Below, piece after piece: positions 11,147 through 40,254 of a stretch of DNA of 64,000 nt. The notes beneath the pieces were generated by a model, which did no database searches, was not told where the DNA came from, and saw only the letters and a list, made by a program, of their open reading frames with translations. A program made the position numbers and the translations under genes. The DNA comes from Elysia chlorotica (Eukaryota > Mollusca > Gastropoda > Plakobranchidae), in contig RQTK01001135.1 in the NCBI GenBank assembly GCA_003991915.1, positions 62,001-126,000 on the forward strand. The letters run 5' to 3'. The first letter of the stretch is position 1, and each line of letters begins with the position of its first letter.

Positions 11147-11423
11147 ATCCCACACTATAATGTTCTTGCCCAAAAACGCTATCTAGAATCCATTTGGCTG
11201 TATCATCTAGTCCAGATGAAAATTTGATAAAAAGGAGCAAGCTGATGCTGGTGTTAGCCTCCATTGCTAATCGCCTTGGATTCAAACTCCACTGAAGCTG
11301 AGCTGCCAAATTTTTCCTTGTAAAACTAGTTATAAAATGCAGGATTACAATGTCATCTATTATGTTACTGGCCAAGTCTGTGATATTCTGCTCTAGGGTC
11401 CAATATAGGATCTTTCTTGAGAC
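11147..11423 (-). other. Unidentified exon-like open frame (intact copy)
   Basis: The minus-strand frame is open for about 90 codons from a splice-acceptor-like CACCTAG at 11424-11430. It contains KILYWTLEQNITDLA, FITSFTRKNLAAQLQWSLN and KWILDSVFGQEH. The composition looks like a real globular protein rather than noise, and the duplicate at 9333-9619 has stops where this one is open. I cannot name the family. At 11146 it runs directly into LINE sequence, so the host exon, if it is one, is cut here. Confidence 0.4.
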
Positions 11424-11562
11424 CTAGGTGACCAAGGAGAGAAGTTTAGTGTTATTAAACTAAGGATTAGTTTAAGATCGAGGAAACTGGTGTAAATTTT
11501 CCTTTTTAACCTTACTCTTTTAAAATAAACTATCTTTAGAGCTCTCTCTCATTTTGGGGGGT

Positions 11563-11782
11563 GCGGTGGTCCTGGGGTAGAATATAGACTTCTGACGCAA
11601 AAGGTCCGGATTCGAGCCCTGGTGATTGACAGAATAAAGTAAAAAAAAAGGCTGAGACAGGAGTCATGGATCCCCGCCCTGTCTCGTGTGTGGCAGCACA
11701 TAAAATTGTCAGATGTTAGTCTTGGGGCCCGTCCACAATATAGCCTATATAGTGCTGTCAATGGACGTTAAACCAACTCAAC
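11563..11782 (+). repeat. tRNA-derived SINE
   Basis: The head GCGGTGGTCCTGGGGTAGAA is followed by a B-box-like GTCCGGATTCGAGCCCTGG, the central CTGAGACAGGAGTCATGG, then GTGTGTGGCAGCACATAAAA and the 3' end GTTAAACCAACTCAAC. Part of the central domain is replaced by an A-rich run near 11640-11652. Confidence 0.85.
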
Positions 11783-12341
11783 ATCAACATCTCTCTCTCT
11801 CTCATTTTCATCAAACTCCTTCAAAAATTAAAACATGAAAAAAAAATACTCTATACAACTTTCTCCTAGCTGTGCATCCCCTTGGTTTCCAAGCAGGTTC
11901 CTTTATGGTGATGTGTCCCAAGGCTAATGACATTTTTACACATGACAGCTCAGGTTTACAAGTGCTCTTGTCTCAGCATGTCAAATTAAACTGAGCATTG
12001 AGCAGAAGTTTTCAGATGAATGTGTCATCTAATTTTAAACAAATTTTTTTTTAATCACTTGGTTTTTTATCAAACTATTTTTGGTTAATCAATGGTAAAA
12101 TGATTATACAATAGATGATTGTTTATATTCATTTTCATTAAAATTTACATAAACTAGAAAATTGTCTTCCAGGCTAGAAGCATCTACCGACTTGTTGATT
12201 TTATAAGATATTTTGCGTATGCAATTAGCTCAGAGCATAAAGTATGTCTACCCGTTTATTTGTAACAGTACATGTACATATAAAGTGATATATGCTTTTT
12301 TTTTCTTTCTTATTTGACAGAACTTGTATTAATTGTCAGAT

Positions 12342-14085
12342 ATGGAGCGCTACCTTATGGCATTTGATTTCGATCACACTTTGATAGACGAAAATAGTGA
12401 TCTTTTTGTCATCAAGCTTGCCCCAAATGGAGATTTGCCGGATGAAATAAAGGAATTGTATGCGGACCATGGTTGGATTGATTACATGGGACAAATTTTT
12501 AAGTATGCTTTTGTTTACAATTTGTCTTGAACTGCCTCACTTTATATTTCTTCAAAATGATATTTTTAGTCTATAAACGGGCACAGCTTTTTGTTCTGAA
12601 GAAAATGTGATAAAATATATCTCCTACTCTTAATCAAAACCCATGACTATTTAATCAATTTCTTGCATTTCATATACATATATCACTTAAATCTGAAATG
12701 AAAGTAACTATTGTTTGGATTGCTCTTTCATCGCCTAACTAAAGGGACTTTTTTATTTTCACTCTACTTGTAAACTATAAACTATAGTTAATAAGACCAG
12801 CTTAGTGAATATAGTATTTCTCTTTTATTTGAGCTTTCTCAGAATTATATGTATCTACGATGTAAATGACTCAAGTTAAACTCAGCTGAGATGTACAGTG
12901 TATAAAACAAATTGACAAGCCAGGACTATAGCCAGTAGGATTTGGAAATAAATAATACATGATGTGTGCATTTGCTTCCTTTAAACACATTTTGACCCCA
13001 TGTGCCATACAGAGGGAAAAAAATAACACATTGGGGGGTACATTTCGATCCCATATTTGATAGAGGGGAAAAACCAATATATGCGCATACGTATGTTGGT
13101 TTGTTGCTGCTGGCACCAGGAAGTGAAAGAAAATTTTCTAATGATAATAACATACGGTTAGGAATAATCAGTATTTTTACTTCTTTGAAGATTAGGGGTA
13201 AAAAAACCCTTTGTCAAAAGCATAAATGTTTAGAAAATGACTGATGGTCAATATGGTATTTAACTTTTTCCTGCCAGTCAGACAGAATCATTTGGAGAAA
13301 TGAATGACTGAGGAATACATGAAGTTTCAAAAATAAATTCCTACTACAAGTATAGAAAAACAGAGAAGAACTTTCGACCTTGAGGTCGAAATTTACCCCC
13401 GACGTACAATTAGGGTTAAATCCCATTTGTAGGTTTTGTTGTTAGATAAAAAATGCAGGCCCATGTTAAGTAATTTATAACTATTTTTGTATTTTACAAA
13501 ATCTACAGGTATTTGCACAAGAATGGCACAAGAGAGTCAGATATTCTAAGCTGCATGTCAGAGATTCCCGTCACAGCAGGAATGAAAGAATTGCTGGATT
13601 TCACCGTAGGAGTTAAATGTTTTGATCATATCATTATCTCAGACTCTAACTCAGTGTTTATAAATCATATTCTGAATACCAATAACCTGTCGAGTACGAT
13701 ATCTAACATATTCACAAATCCTGCCAAGTTTGACAGTTGTGGCTGTCTAACTTTAGAAGGATACCATTCACAAGACTGGTGCTCTTTAAGTACTGTCAAT
13801 ATGTGCAAGGGCGATATTTTGAAAAGCTTCATAGAAGATAAACGGAAGTCAGGAACTGAGTATAAAGCAATACTATATGTAGGTGATGGTTACAATGATC
13901 TATGCCCAAGTCTCACTCTACGACCCCAAGATTTTGTTTTCCCTCGAGTTGGCTTCAGGCTGAACAAGCTGATAGAACAAATGTCTGAGGAAAATAAGCC
14001 AGTGGACATGTCCACCCTTACAGCCAAAGTGATACCCTGGGTGTCAGGTCTTGACATTCTGAAAACTGTTAAAACTTTTCTCTGA
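12342..14085 (+). CDS. PHOSPHO2: PHOSPHO2-like HAD phosphatase (2 coding exons, 245 aa)
   Basis: Members of the PHOSPHO1/PHOSPHO2 family are small soluble HAD-superfamily phosphatases; PHOSPHO2 acts on pyridoxal 5'-phosphate and PHOSPHO1 on phosphocholine and phosphoethanolamine. Exons are 12342-12502 and 13509-14085, joined in phase 2 (AA|G) with GT/AG borders. HAD motif I is AFDFDHTL with nucleophile D9 and acid D11; motif II is IIISDSNSVF near residue 98; the C-terminal aspartate motif is YVGDGYND (about 178-184). The length matches human PHOSPHO2 (241 aa). The ATG at 12342 has G at -3 and +4, and lies 21 bases after a splice acceptor, so a 5'UTR exon probably lies upstream. Cysteines in the GCL and CSL region are fewer than in vertebrate PHOSPHO1, which favours a PHOSPHO2 name, though the duplicates may not be one-to-one. 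An AATAAA at 15093 is a likely polyadenylation signal. Confidence 0.93.
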
Positions 14086-15146
14086 TGTGAAACTACCAGC
14101 TTATAATGTTGTTGTTTTTTTCCAAATAGCCTCAACCTCTCAACCTGAATCATTGTTTTATGACCTAGAATATGTTGTTCTTTTTGTTCTAGTTAAAAAA
14201 CAAATGACAATTAGTAGAGATTGGATTCGATAAAATTATCTATAACTGTGATGAATTGGAATGTATTTTTACTAGTATGATTACTATGAATAGACCGGAC
14301 TGATATTAGCAAGTCAAAGAACTTTTTCCCTTATAAGAAGTAATATGTACTTGTAATTGAATTTATTATCTGTGTAGCTGCTGGGGAAAAGCGCAAATTT
14401 GTTTGAGATATTATACAAGATATTTTTTTTTGCTTCTAGTTCTTGAGTCAGTAAAGCTACTCCAAAGAGATGTTTTTATAATCATTAAGTCCATAAAAAA
14501 ATTTTTTTTTTTTTAACAAAGTTTTCAAATCCATCAATTCAAGGGCAAGTGAACCTTCCAATTTTCTGCCCTTTTCTAGATCTTCACGCATTTTATCATT
14601 GATTTAGAGTATTCATTGAGGGATATCCTTTTCAAGCCTCATATCATTATTAGCCATAACTGGTGACAATAGTAAAAGAGATAATTATTTTAAATTACCA
14701 CTCATTCAATTAATAGCTATTATCTTATATTGTTTAACTATTCATTTTCTAAGTTCGATGTTGAATATGTTGAAAATGTTGAAATTAAAAATTGAAGATG
14801 TAAAGAAGGATACATGTATCTAACCTGCATGTCAAAGCAGTCAATTTTGTAGCAAGATACAATTACAATACTGGTTTTTATTATATATTACTTTAACATA
14901 TATATGTTTATGTTAAAATTGGGTATCTAATTAACAAATTTCATAGAAAATAATTATGTATACTGTGTTTCATAAGATGTAAATACATGTACTGGGATTT
15001 TACATGAAATGTAACAAAAAAATTTTTTTACCCTGTGATTCTTATTGAAAGTTGCTGTATTATACAAGCCCTTGTTTTCTTGTACATGGTACAATAAACA
15101 TGTTTCCCTTGACTAGTATTTTTTGTTTCATTTTATTTAATTCAAC
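14086..15146 (+). other. Probable 3'UTR of the PHOSPHO2-like gene, with AATAAA at 15093-15098
   Basis: AT-rich sequence with no frame of interest follows the stop codon. AATAAA at 15093-15098, followed by a T-rich stretch, is the first good polyadenylation signal context, giving a 3'UTR of about 1.0 kb. Confidence 0.5.
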
Positions 15147-15598
15147 ACAATCCTATTCTTTTTACATGTAGTACATAGTATAATATATCACGGTCATTTG
15201 CTAACTAACAGATGAACTCAGGCAAAGCAGCGGGCCCATCAGGCATAGTGGTAGAGATGATAAAGGCAGCAGGTGACACCGGCGCCTCCATGATCCATGA
15301 CCTCGCAGATGCTATCATCCGCGATGGAAAAGTCCCCTCCGACTGGGAGCAGAGTTTCATTGTCTGCCTGTACAAGGGCAAAGGGGATGCGTTGGATAGG
15401 GGCAACTACCGTGGACTCAAGCTGACGGAGCAGGTCATGAAAGTCTTAGAGAGGATTGTGGACAGCCTCATTAGACAGGTGGTGTCGATCGACGAGTCCC
15501 AGTTTGGCTTCGTCCCAGGCAGGGGCACAACAGATACAATCCTTTTCTTTGTACATGTAGTACATGGTATAATATCTCACTTTCATTTGCTAAATAAA
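15147..15598 (+). mobile_element. LINE reverse-transcriptase fragment bracketed by ~60-bp direct repeats
   Basis: Bases 15209-15535 translate on the plus strand to a non-LTR reverse transcriptase segment: NSGKAAGPSGIVVEMIKAAG, SDWEQSFIVCLYKGKGDAL, NYRGLKLTEQVMKVLERIVD, SQFGFVPGRGTTD. This is the RTE/L1-like type and a different family from the one at 10653-11146. The frame is intact through this piece but truncated at both ends. The flanks 15147-15208 and 15536-15598 are diverged direct repeats of each other (both contain ACATGTAGTACAT and TCATTTGCTAA). They are much longer than a normal target-site duplication. Confidence 0.85.
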
Positions 15599-15669
15599 AT
15601 ATACTTCGCAGGCATAGCGAAGCAGAGAAGCAATCTCACAGTCACATAATGATAAAATTAAATGCAACA

Positions 15670-16460
<791 letters not shown>

Positions 16461-16710
16461 TGTCTCTTACAGATTCTCAATTTCTCTCTATTCCACTTTT
16501 TCACAAAGTTGTAATCAAAATTTTAATTGCTCTCCAACGTAACACTAACAGAGAAACAATATGAAATGAAAAACTGTACCAGTAAGCACAGAGACTAACG
16601 TGAGATAATATGCCTCTCTCTCACTCCCTATCTTCCTTTTTATCTCTATCTCCCCCTCTCGCTCTATCTTTCTCAGTCTCATCTATCACTGGTTGTCACA
16701 CAGCGACAGC

Positions 16711-16950
16711 GCGGTGGCCCTAGGGTAGAACATAGACTCCCGACGCAAAAGATCCGGATTCGAACCCTGGCGATTTCGTTTCCTGCTGGTTTGGTCGGTG
16801 TCAGTTTAATGTGACCGGCTGAGACAGGATCCAAGGCATCTCCGGCTTGTCTCGTGTATGGCAGCACATAAAATTTTCAGACGTCACTCTTGGGGTCCAC
16901 CCACAATGTAGTCTATATAGTGCTAGTGTTGGATGTTAAACCAACTCAAC
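16711..16950 (+). repeat. tRNA-derived SINE, best full-length copy
   Basis: At ~240 bp this is the clearest example of the family. The tRNA-like head GCGGTGGCCCTAGGGTAGAA has an A-box-like region, and GATCCGGATTCGAACCCTGG contains a good B box. Then come a shared central domain (GTTTGGTCGGTGTCAGTTTA, GTGACCGGCTGAGACAGGA, GTCTCGTGTATGGCAGCACA) and a 3' domain (CTTGGGGTCCACCCACAATG, TAGTCTATATAGTGCT) ending in GTTAAACCAACTCAAC. An internal pol III promoter is implied by the two boxes. The family is unnamed here; a library search is needed for its formal name. Confidence 0.88.
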
Positions 16951-17059
16951 AACACACAGCGACAGATTGGAGGTACGCCTACCTTAAGTAGGTCTGCCAG
17001 TCTCAGCAGCAGGTCATAATTATTGTACTGTCACCAAGACTCAACCACTGAACCAGTGT

Positions 17060-17125
17060 GACAAGGGTTCTTACATGGAACGTCTCATTTGGAAGTCATG
17101 CACTCTACCGACTGAGCATCCTTTC
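17060..17125 (-). repeat. tRNA-like SINE head remnant
   Basis: The reverse complement reads GATGCTCAGTCGGTAGAGTG, like the D-arm and A box of a tRNA, and then a degenerate B-box region near 17065. No intact cloverleaf can be drawn, so I treat it as a SINE-head or tRNA-derived fossil. Confidence 0.4.
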
Positions 17126-17129
17126 CCTT

Positions 17130-18240
17130 CTCTCCCCTCCCCTAGTTTTATCTGGTTATTAATACATGCTATTGTTAGAGATACCCCCATCTGTTAAGAG
17201 ATAATATAACTTGTTAAATAAATAGTTAAGACTTAATCCAAACCACGAAGGCATACTGGTTGAGATTGTATATTATGAATGATACCACACCATAACGGCA
17301 AATAGCAAAGATATGCAGTTATTAAGAAAGTAGGCCCTACATGCGATGTCATTTGTCAACAGCATACCGGTTACGTGAATAAGTAGAAGTGACAAAATAC
17401 AACAAGCGAGGCCGAAGTACACCGTACGCCATTGAACGTGTGCTTTTTTAACAAGTCCTATTTGTTATGTAGAACTTCACACATTTCACATTTCACCTAG
17501 ATCGGTCCCTACAGTCCGTACAGGCTTATACCCACATTACTTTTATTTTCAACAGAAAAGTGGTGAAGTTGGCTTCCTATAAAAACGGTTCACTTCAGAC
17601 GCATTTTAACACCCCAATTCAACAAAATAAGCTAAGATAATAATACGTGTATTTTAACGAAAGGCAACAAAACCTCAAAAGAACGTATTATTCACTCTGT
17701 CCTCAGACGATAACTCTCTGAAATTAGGCCTAAATAGTACTAATACGTGTAATAAATATTTAAGCAAAGCGCCTAGCGTTTTAGACCTCCAAAGTCTATA
17801 GATCATGGAAAGGTTGCGAGTTAAAACATCAATCACCGTGGCGGCAACAATACATTTACAGATATGCCCACGTGTAGGAGTCTGTGGTCCTCTAAGTGTA
17901 ACTGAAACACTGTTTGTCATCCTTTATTTGTACTATCACCCTTCTTTCATAATAACGGGCTCTGTTGGTGTCAACAATAAATACCACTCAACGTTATCTG
18001 CATCTGTGTCTTAGTAATATGTTTTTAACAATCGAAGGTCAGATGGTACCGGAATCACGACTCTATCTTTGCATTTTATGTCTCTTATGTTCTAGAGAGG
18101 ATTCCTATTAGACATTTTTTTTTGTAAGAAAAAATCTCTCCTCTGGATTCCCATGGAAAACATAGTCGGCGACACGTCCCAAGACAAAAATCTGGCAATT
18201 GTACGTGCTACCACACAATAGACATTAAGGAGATAACCAG
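17130..18240. other. Intergenic region upstream of GPAT4, no gene supported
   Basis: It contains moderately CpG-containing sequence at 17380-18010, but no frame with a recognisable domain. It may hold promoter or 5'UTR exons of the GPAT4-like gene; nothing in the sequence decides that. Confidence 0.35.
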
Positions 18241-18242
18241 AA

Positions 18243-18247
<5 letters not shown>

Positions 18248-18307
<60 letters not shown>
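18248..18307. repeat. (TC)n microsatellite
   Basis: A C-run followed by about 27 uninterrupted TC units. Confidence 0.95.
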
Positions 18308-18309
<2 letters not shown>

Positions 18310-18401
18310 GCCCAACGCCTCCTTGGTTACCCTGTCTCAACTGGACAGTCTACAGCAAGATTATGCACCGTCGACACCGATTCGAGATACGGGGGAGGGG
18401 G

Positions 18402-18474
18402 GTCAAGGGTTTCGATCCGCGGACTTTATGACTGGTGTCCAACGCTCTACCACTTGCGCCAGTCACCTCTAGCC
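18402..18474 (-). repeat. tRNA-like sequence, probable SINE head
   Basis: On the minus strand GACTGGCGCAAGTGGTAGAG resembles the D-arm and A box, and GCGGATCGAAACCC resembles the T-arm B box, about 35 bases apart. The acceptor stem does not pair convincingly, so this is unlikely to be a working tRNA gene. Confidence 0.45.
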
Positions 18475-19157
18475 CTATGAAATCTTTCCCCCCTGTCTCT
18501 GCACATAGTGTTTCTTTCTCCCTCTCGCGCACACGCTCTGTCTCTATCTCTTTATGGGATCCCCTGGGGATCGACTAAATTCACAAAAAGAAGTAAAAAA
18601 ATAGCAAAACAAAAACAAAAAGCAACATGCATTAATATGAAGATAATGTGGCGAATGTACACAATCTGGATGCTAAATATTAATAAACTAAAAATTGGTA
18701 ACAAAAATAAGGTTTTCTCAAACCACTGATTGTCGAATGTTTTAACCTACGAAGATGTGTTTGATCTCTTTTCTAGAACTATGTAATTCCCTTGACTGAT
18801 GTACACTTTGTACAGCTTTCGATCAGGGCTGTTTTAATTTTTATTTACACAAAATAATAGTGTGTTTATTTTCCATCATTCTCTGGGTAGAATAGACAAG
18901 GCCTTGACCTTTGACCTATTTCACTTGACACAGCCAAACTTTTATCCCACAGTGTGATCCAGTCATATGTATGGCTCACAGCAAGTGACAGCAATGGGCT
19001 TTGCATCCAAAATGTCGTCTAACTTGGATCTGGGTCTTGTTTTCTAGGATCGAACCCAGATGAGAAGCGTTGGAAATATGATAGTTTAAGTGTTAGGTTG
19101 ATATTTAAGTACTTTTTTAAAGACAGTAAAAGCACTAACTTGCCACTGATTTGGATT

Positions 19158-35620
<16,463 letters not shown>

Positions 35621-36900
35621 ATAGCATTACGACTTATCAAAAAGCTGCAATTCATTATGTCTGTGGGTTCTTTTTTTATGTTTTTTATGTCTTGGATTCA
35701 GAGAGCTTTAATAATCTTCACTACAATATATATTTGTAAGTAGAGATAAGTATTTGATTATGTTTAATAGTGGGAATTTTATTTTATAGTTTTTATTTGG
35801 CTTCATGAAATTCTTTATTACACATTCATTTTTTTTGTGTTTGGATAATTTTGAATAGTTATATTATGTGTTGTGTGATTGTATTATCAGATAAAGTTTT
35901 TTTTTTTTTTTTACATATTTTATTTTATATTCCATCTTATTGTATAGCTTGAGATTGGTCTTGTTGTCAAAATGATAGGTTGTATTATATAAAACATTTT
36001 CCCATGAAAGTTGCACAATTTCTTTCTTCAAACTTACTTTTGATATTGCTTGTAAAAAATATGTTACAGGAGGCAAACTGCAATGAGCAAATGGATAATT
36101 TTAGCAGTGTCTTTAATGTATAAATCTAGTTATATTAACAGCTTTAAATCTTGGTAAATCACCAAAAACATATGTTGTTGTTTTTTAACATTACTAGAGA
36201 TATAGGAACTTAGAGAGCAGTTCGTGTACATAATTATATAATTTGCAGAGAAGAGATTTGTTGCCAACAGACCAATAGTCTTGCCATTGATTTATTTTTT
36301 TTTGCACTTGATTTATTTTATTAACTTAAAAAGATCATGGTTCATGACCTAAGTATGTTATAAAATCAAAGCTTATAGTAATAAAGGTATTGATACATAT
36401 CACTCTGAAGTCTTAACTTAAAGGAGATATTGATTTGAAAAATTTACTTACAGTTAACATCATTGTGTGGTTTTCGGTGTTATCCCTTAATTGTTTCAAG
36501 TTTATTTATTATACTAGTTTGTTTACACTTGTGGCTTGCTAAAATTCATAATGCATATATTTGTTTGATTTAAAATTATATGCAAAATGTCTGATCTCGT
36601 GGTTAATTTTTTTTACTGTACTTGTATGACTGCTATGTCATGTTTTTTTTTTCAATTTTTTTTTTTTTTTTTTCAATTTGTTCTATTTTAGGTAGGGTAC
36701 TGGTATTCCATGGTATCTCCGCCCACTGTTTTATTTTGCGTGAAGACTTTGTATGCTTATTTTGGGGATTTTCCAACTGTTCATAGTTACTCTTTTTAAA
36801 AAGTTTATAGCCATCGTATAACAGATAAAAATGTTGGATTCATGTGAAAAATGTAAGGAATGTAAAACCTATAAACAGAAGAAATTAAAAAACAACACTT
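35621..36900 (+). other. Probable GPAT4 3'UTR
   Basis: AT-rich, with many T runs and no frame, directly after the stop codon. AATAAA occurs at 36380-36385 but further candidates follow downstream, so the transcript end is not fixed by sequence alone. Confidence 0.4.
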
Positions 36901-39900
36901 ATTTCACTTTATCATTCAATTAATGCTCTCTATTTCTTTGATGCCATATATTTTATTATTTATTTATGAGGCTGCTCAGTTATATGCCTCACCATGATAA
37001 ACATCCATTTGTATAAATGCAGTAGTATAAAAACAGTGATTCTTTTGTTACTGTTTTTTAAACTTATTATAAAGTGCTTTTATATTTTTAAAATTTTAGG
37101 CGTATCATTTCAAGGGTTTGCAAGAGCTCATTTGCCACCGTTCCAAAAGTCTCAATATAGAATTTTAAGAAGAAAATGTGTTTAAAAGTTTGCATTCTTT
37201 CAGCACAATGTTACAGTTTGCAGGATACCGTGCTCTTTCCGTTGCTGAAAACTTCTTACAATGTTCATATTTTCTTTTACACATAAAAGTCAAAGCAATC
37301 AATTGCCATAGCACCTTATTTACTTTTTTTTTTGTTATAAAAGATATTTGGATCCCTGGGTAAAAAATTTTCAACTATATTTTTTCTATGATAGTCTGCT
37401 GTGTTTGATTTCATTGTAACAAAACAAATTTTACCTGCTTATAACAGTTTTGATACAGATAAAATAAAAAAAAACTCGGCAAAAGATTTCTAGTAAATGG
37501 TGAAAATTCAAAATTGATTGAACTATACATATATGTATTTTGAAATGCTTTCATATAGCTCATATGCTTTTTTTTTTTGGTCAATGAAATAATTTAATAA
37601 ACACTCAGAGACTAAGGTGTGACTCAAAGGTTTGATTAGAGATATCTCAAAAAGAAAGGTAATTGATTACAAAAGAAAGAAGAAAGGGAGGGTTTAAAAC
37701 ATTTGTGCTTGGTTCTTACATGAAGCATATTAATAAAATTCAATTTATAAAAGGTTTAAAACACTGCCTATCGATGGGTAAATGCATTTTATTTCAAGTA
37801 GATGTAGTTATTTGTATTAGTTATAAGAAATAAATTTAAACTTTGTGTGAGTGTGTTTATATTTCAATTTGGAGGTTAATTGTATTCCAATGTTATATAA
37901 CACAGCACAACCATCATATACAGGTTTACAATTTTAAGATTGAGTGGAAGTAAAAAACAAAATTGTTCATCAGAATAAAAAGGCATATTACCATGATGTA
38001 ATAAAAAATACACAAAACTAACACTGTAACATATTATTATCTTGTTTGTTAACTCTTTCCAATTGCAAGCTTATTATATCCTTGAACTACCAATCAACAG
38101 AGTGTCCATTGATGCGCGTGGAAAAAGTTATTTCATGTACCAAATTTTTGTTTTAACATACATTAACAGTGTTGGGACATATTGGCTATTGCTTGGGAAC
38201 TTATGAGGAAAACCATGTAATCAATTGTTCTGTCTTTAATGGTTGATCTTTCTGAAATGTGTAAAACATGGTTGTAGGTGGTAAAAAATCCACAAACCGG
38301 TTTGTTTTGCCTTTAGGTAAACCTTGCAATAAAGTGAACCACATCATGTATAATAAACTCATATATTTGACATATAATTTCCCATTGGGAAGCAATGATT
38401 TTTTTTCTTTATTAAATTCAAGTGTTACATTTTACATTCAATTTGAAAAATTGAATGTTAAAGGCATGTTGACATATACATTTATTTCAAGGTATTGACA
38501 TAAAGATATATTTCAATGTTCCATTTTGACTTGAACCAATGTCCTTGTACTGATGTTGAGAAGGTACCAATTAAAAATTATGTTCTTAACGAAAATGGCA
38601 TTGAATCAGTTTTGAGCACCCTCTGTGTGCGCCAAACTTCGCATCACAATTAATGCTCTTAATTTCTGTCACAATAGGTGGATATAGATGTGCAGTAAAA
38701 TTAATGTAGAACTAGTGATTCATGAGGTTTGAAGCAGTCTCTTGTAGAAAACTTGCTCATCACAAACCCTACTGTGTCAAATATTATGTATAACACTGTA
38801 ACAGTAACACTTACAGAACCTACAGCTATTAATGCATTGTCCTTTAGGCTCCAATGGTTTTGCACCTTTTGGTATTTTCTAGAAGCTAAAAGGAACAACT
38901 GGCATTAGCTGCACTTTCAATTTTTACTAAATACAAATGGTGAATAACTTCATGATTGGCTGTCAGTACCTCACAAAGATTCTAAAAACCAATCAAATCT
39001 TGCATTAGTTATCAATAATTTAACCTCTTTTAGCTTGACATAACACTTGAGAATTTCTATATCCCATGAATGTTCTTTTAAATAATAAAACATTATGACT
39101 ACTCACTTTTTTAATGATTTGGATCAAGAGCAACCATCATTGGTTTCCCAAACCATTACATGTACATGTATTTTGTTATTTTCAATGGTGGTGTTGAATA
39201 TTAGTCAATCAATTTCGCATGAAAGGTCTTTATAAGTTAAGTGGATACAATAAGTTAAGATATAATTTTACAGTCTAACTTCACCTTGTCAGCCATAAAC
39301 TTGTTCACACTTAGCCTTTTATTTTTTTTTACATTGAAAATAATAAAATGCATTTTCAACCACGACTGGACACAAAAAGTCTTGTATTTTTAACAGTGTT
39401 GTCCCATATCTACTATATAATATTACAATCTTATTCTGACGAAATTTAATTTTGGCTTTCATTATGTAAATCTTTGCACAGTAGTCTTGGTTACATTGTT
39501 TTGAGACACTGTAGTAAAAATTAATCAGAACCGTCAGCAAGAATAAGAATAAAACAGTGCTGCACTTTTTCAAAAAGATAACCAAAAATCTGAACTCTTT
39601 CAACCTTAAGCGATCACACAACTTGCAATTGAAATTACAATTACATGTATCAACACATAGACAAACTTGAACTGGCCAAGCTTATACATTTGTGTACAAT
39701 TATATCTTTTACTGATTTGTTTAAAATTATATATGAAGACAAAATTAGGCACACTAATTTCGGACTAGTTTTATAAAATGTTAGTACATGTACCAACTTT
39801 GTTCTGTTTATGTCTTATGAATCGTGAATATAGACAGCAGAATAAGAGAAAAGAATTTATGCAACAAATGAGAAGAATGTCACTGCAGACTCCTTCACTG

Positions 39901-40230
39901 CCACACGTTATCATCTGCATTGTTGAAAAGAGAAAAAAAAAGTAGGTCACTGGCACTGTTGTTTTTGTTTTGTTGTTCAATTGTAAACCACTTCATGATG
40001 TTTTTGAGCCAGCGATCCTAAAAGATGATAAAAAATATTGCAAATGGCGGAGAATAGTAAAGTAATTAGTGTATCTTATCGATCTAGATATCAAATAATT
40101 TACATGTACTTATCTGTCTAATTATTTCTATTATATCTGTTTCTCTGTTCAAGTAAAACTATTTTTCTACTCGTATGTCCAGCAAGGCTCATCACAAAGA
40201 TTGTTTTCACCACCATTGACATTCTCTCTG
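36900..40230. other. AT-rich intergenic DNA between GPAT4 and HSPA9
   Basis: No conserved coding frame, tRNA-like head or LINE signature was recognised. The open frames present are short and AT-rich in composition. Confidence 0.45.
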
Positions 40231-40254
40231 TTATTTTATCCTATCGTTCTACTT

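Larger units (their letters stand above)
11147..12475. repeat. Unit 2 of the ~1.3 kb segmental duplication
   Basis: This is the partner of 9333-10652, offset by about 1813 at the left end and 1823 at the right. It contains the exon-like frame, the SINE at 11563-11782 and the functional first coding exon of the PHOSPHO2-like gene. This unit continues smoothly into the rest of that exon, so it is the one connected to the working gene. Confidence 0.85.

Noticed and set aside
18402-18474. Functional tRNA gene on the minus strand
   Set aside because: A- and B-box-like words are present but the acceptor stem does not pair; it is better explained as a SINE head or tRNA fossil.
19098-19157. Longer N-terminus for GPAT4
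   Set aside because: The frame is open upstream, but the first true ATG is at 19158; the upstream start would be a TTG codon.
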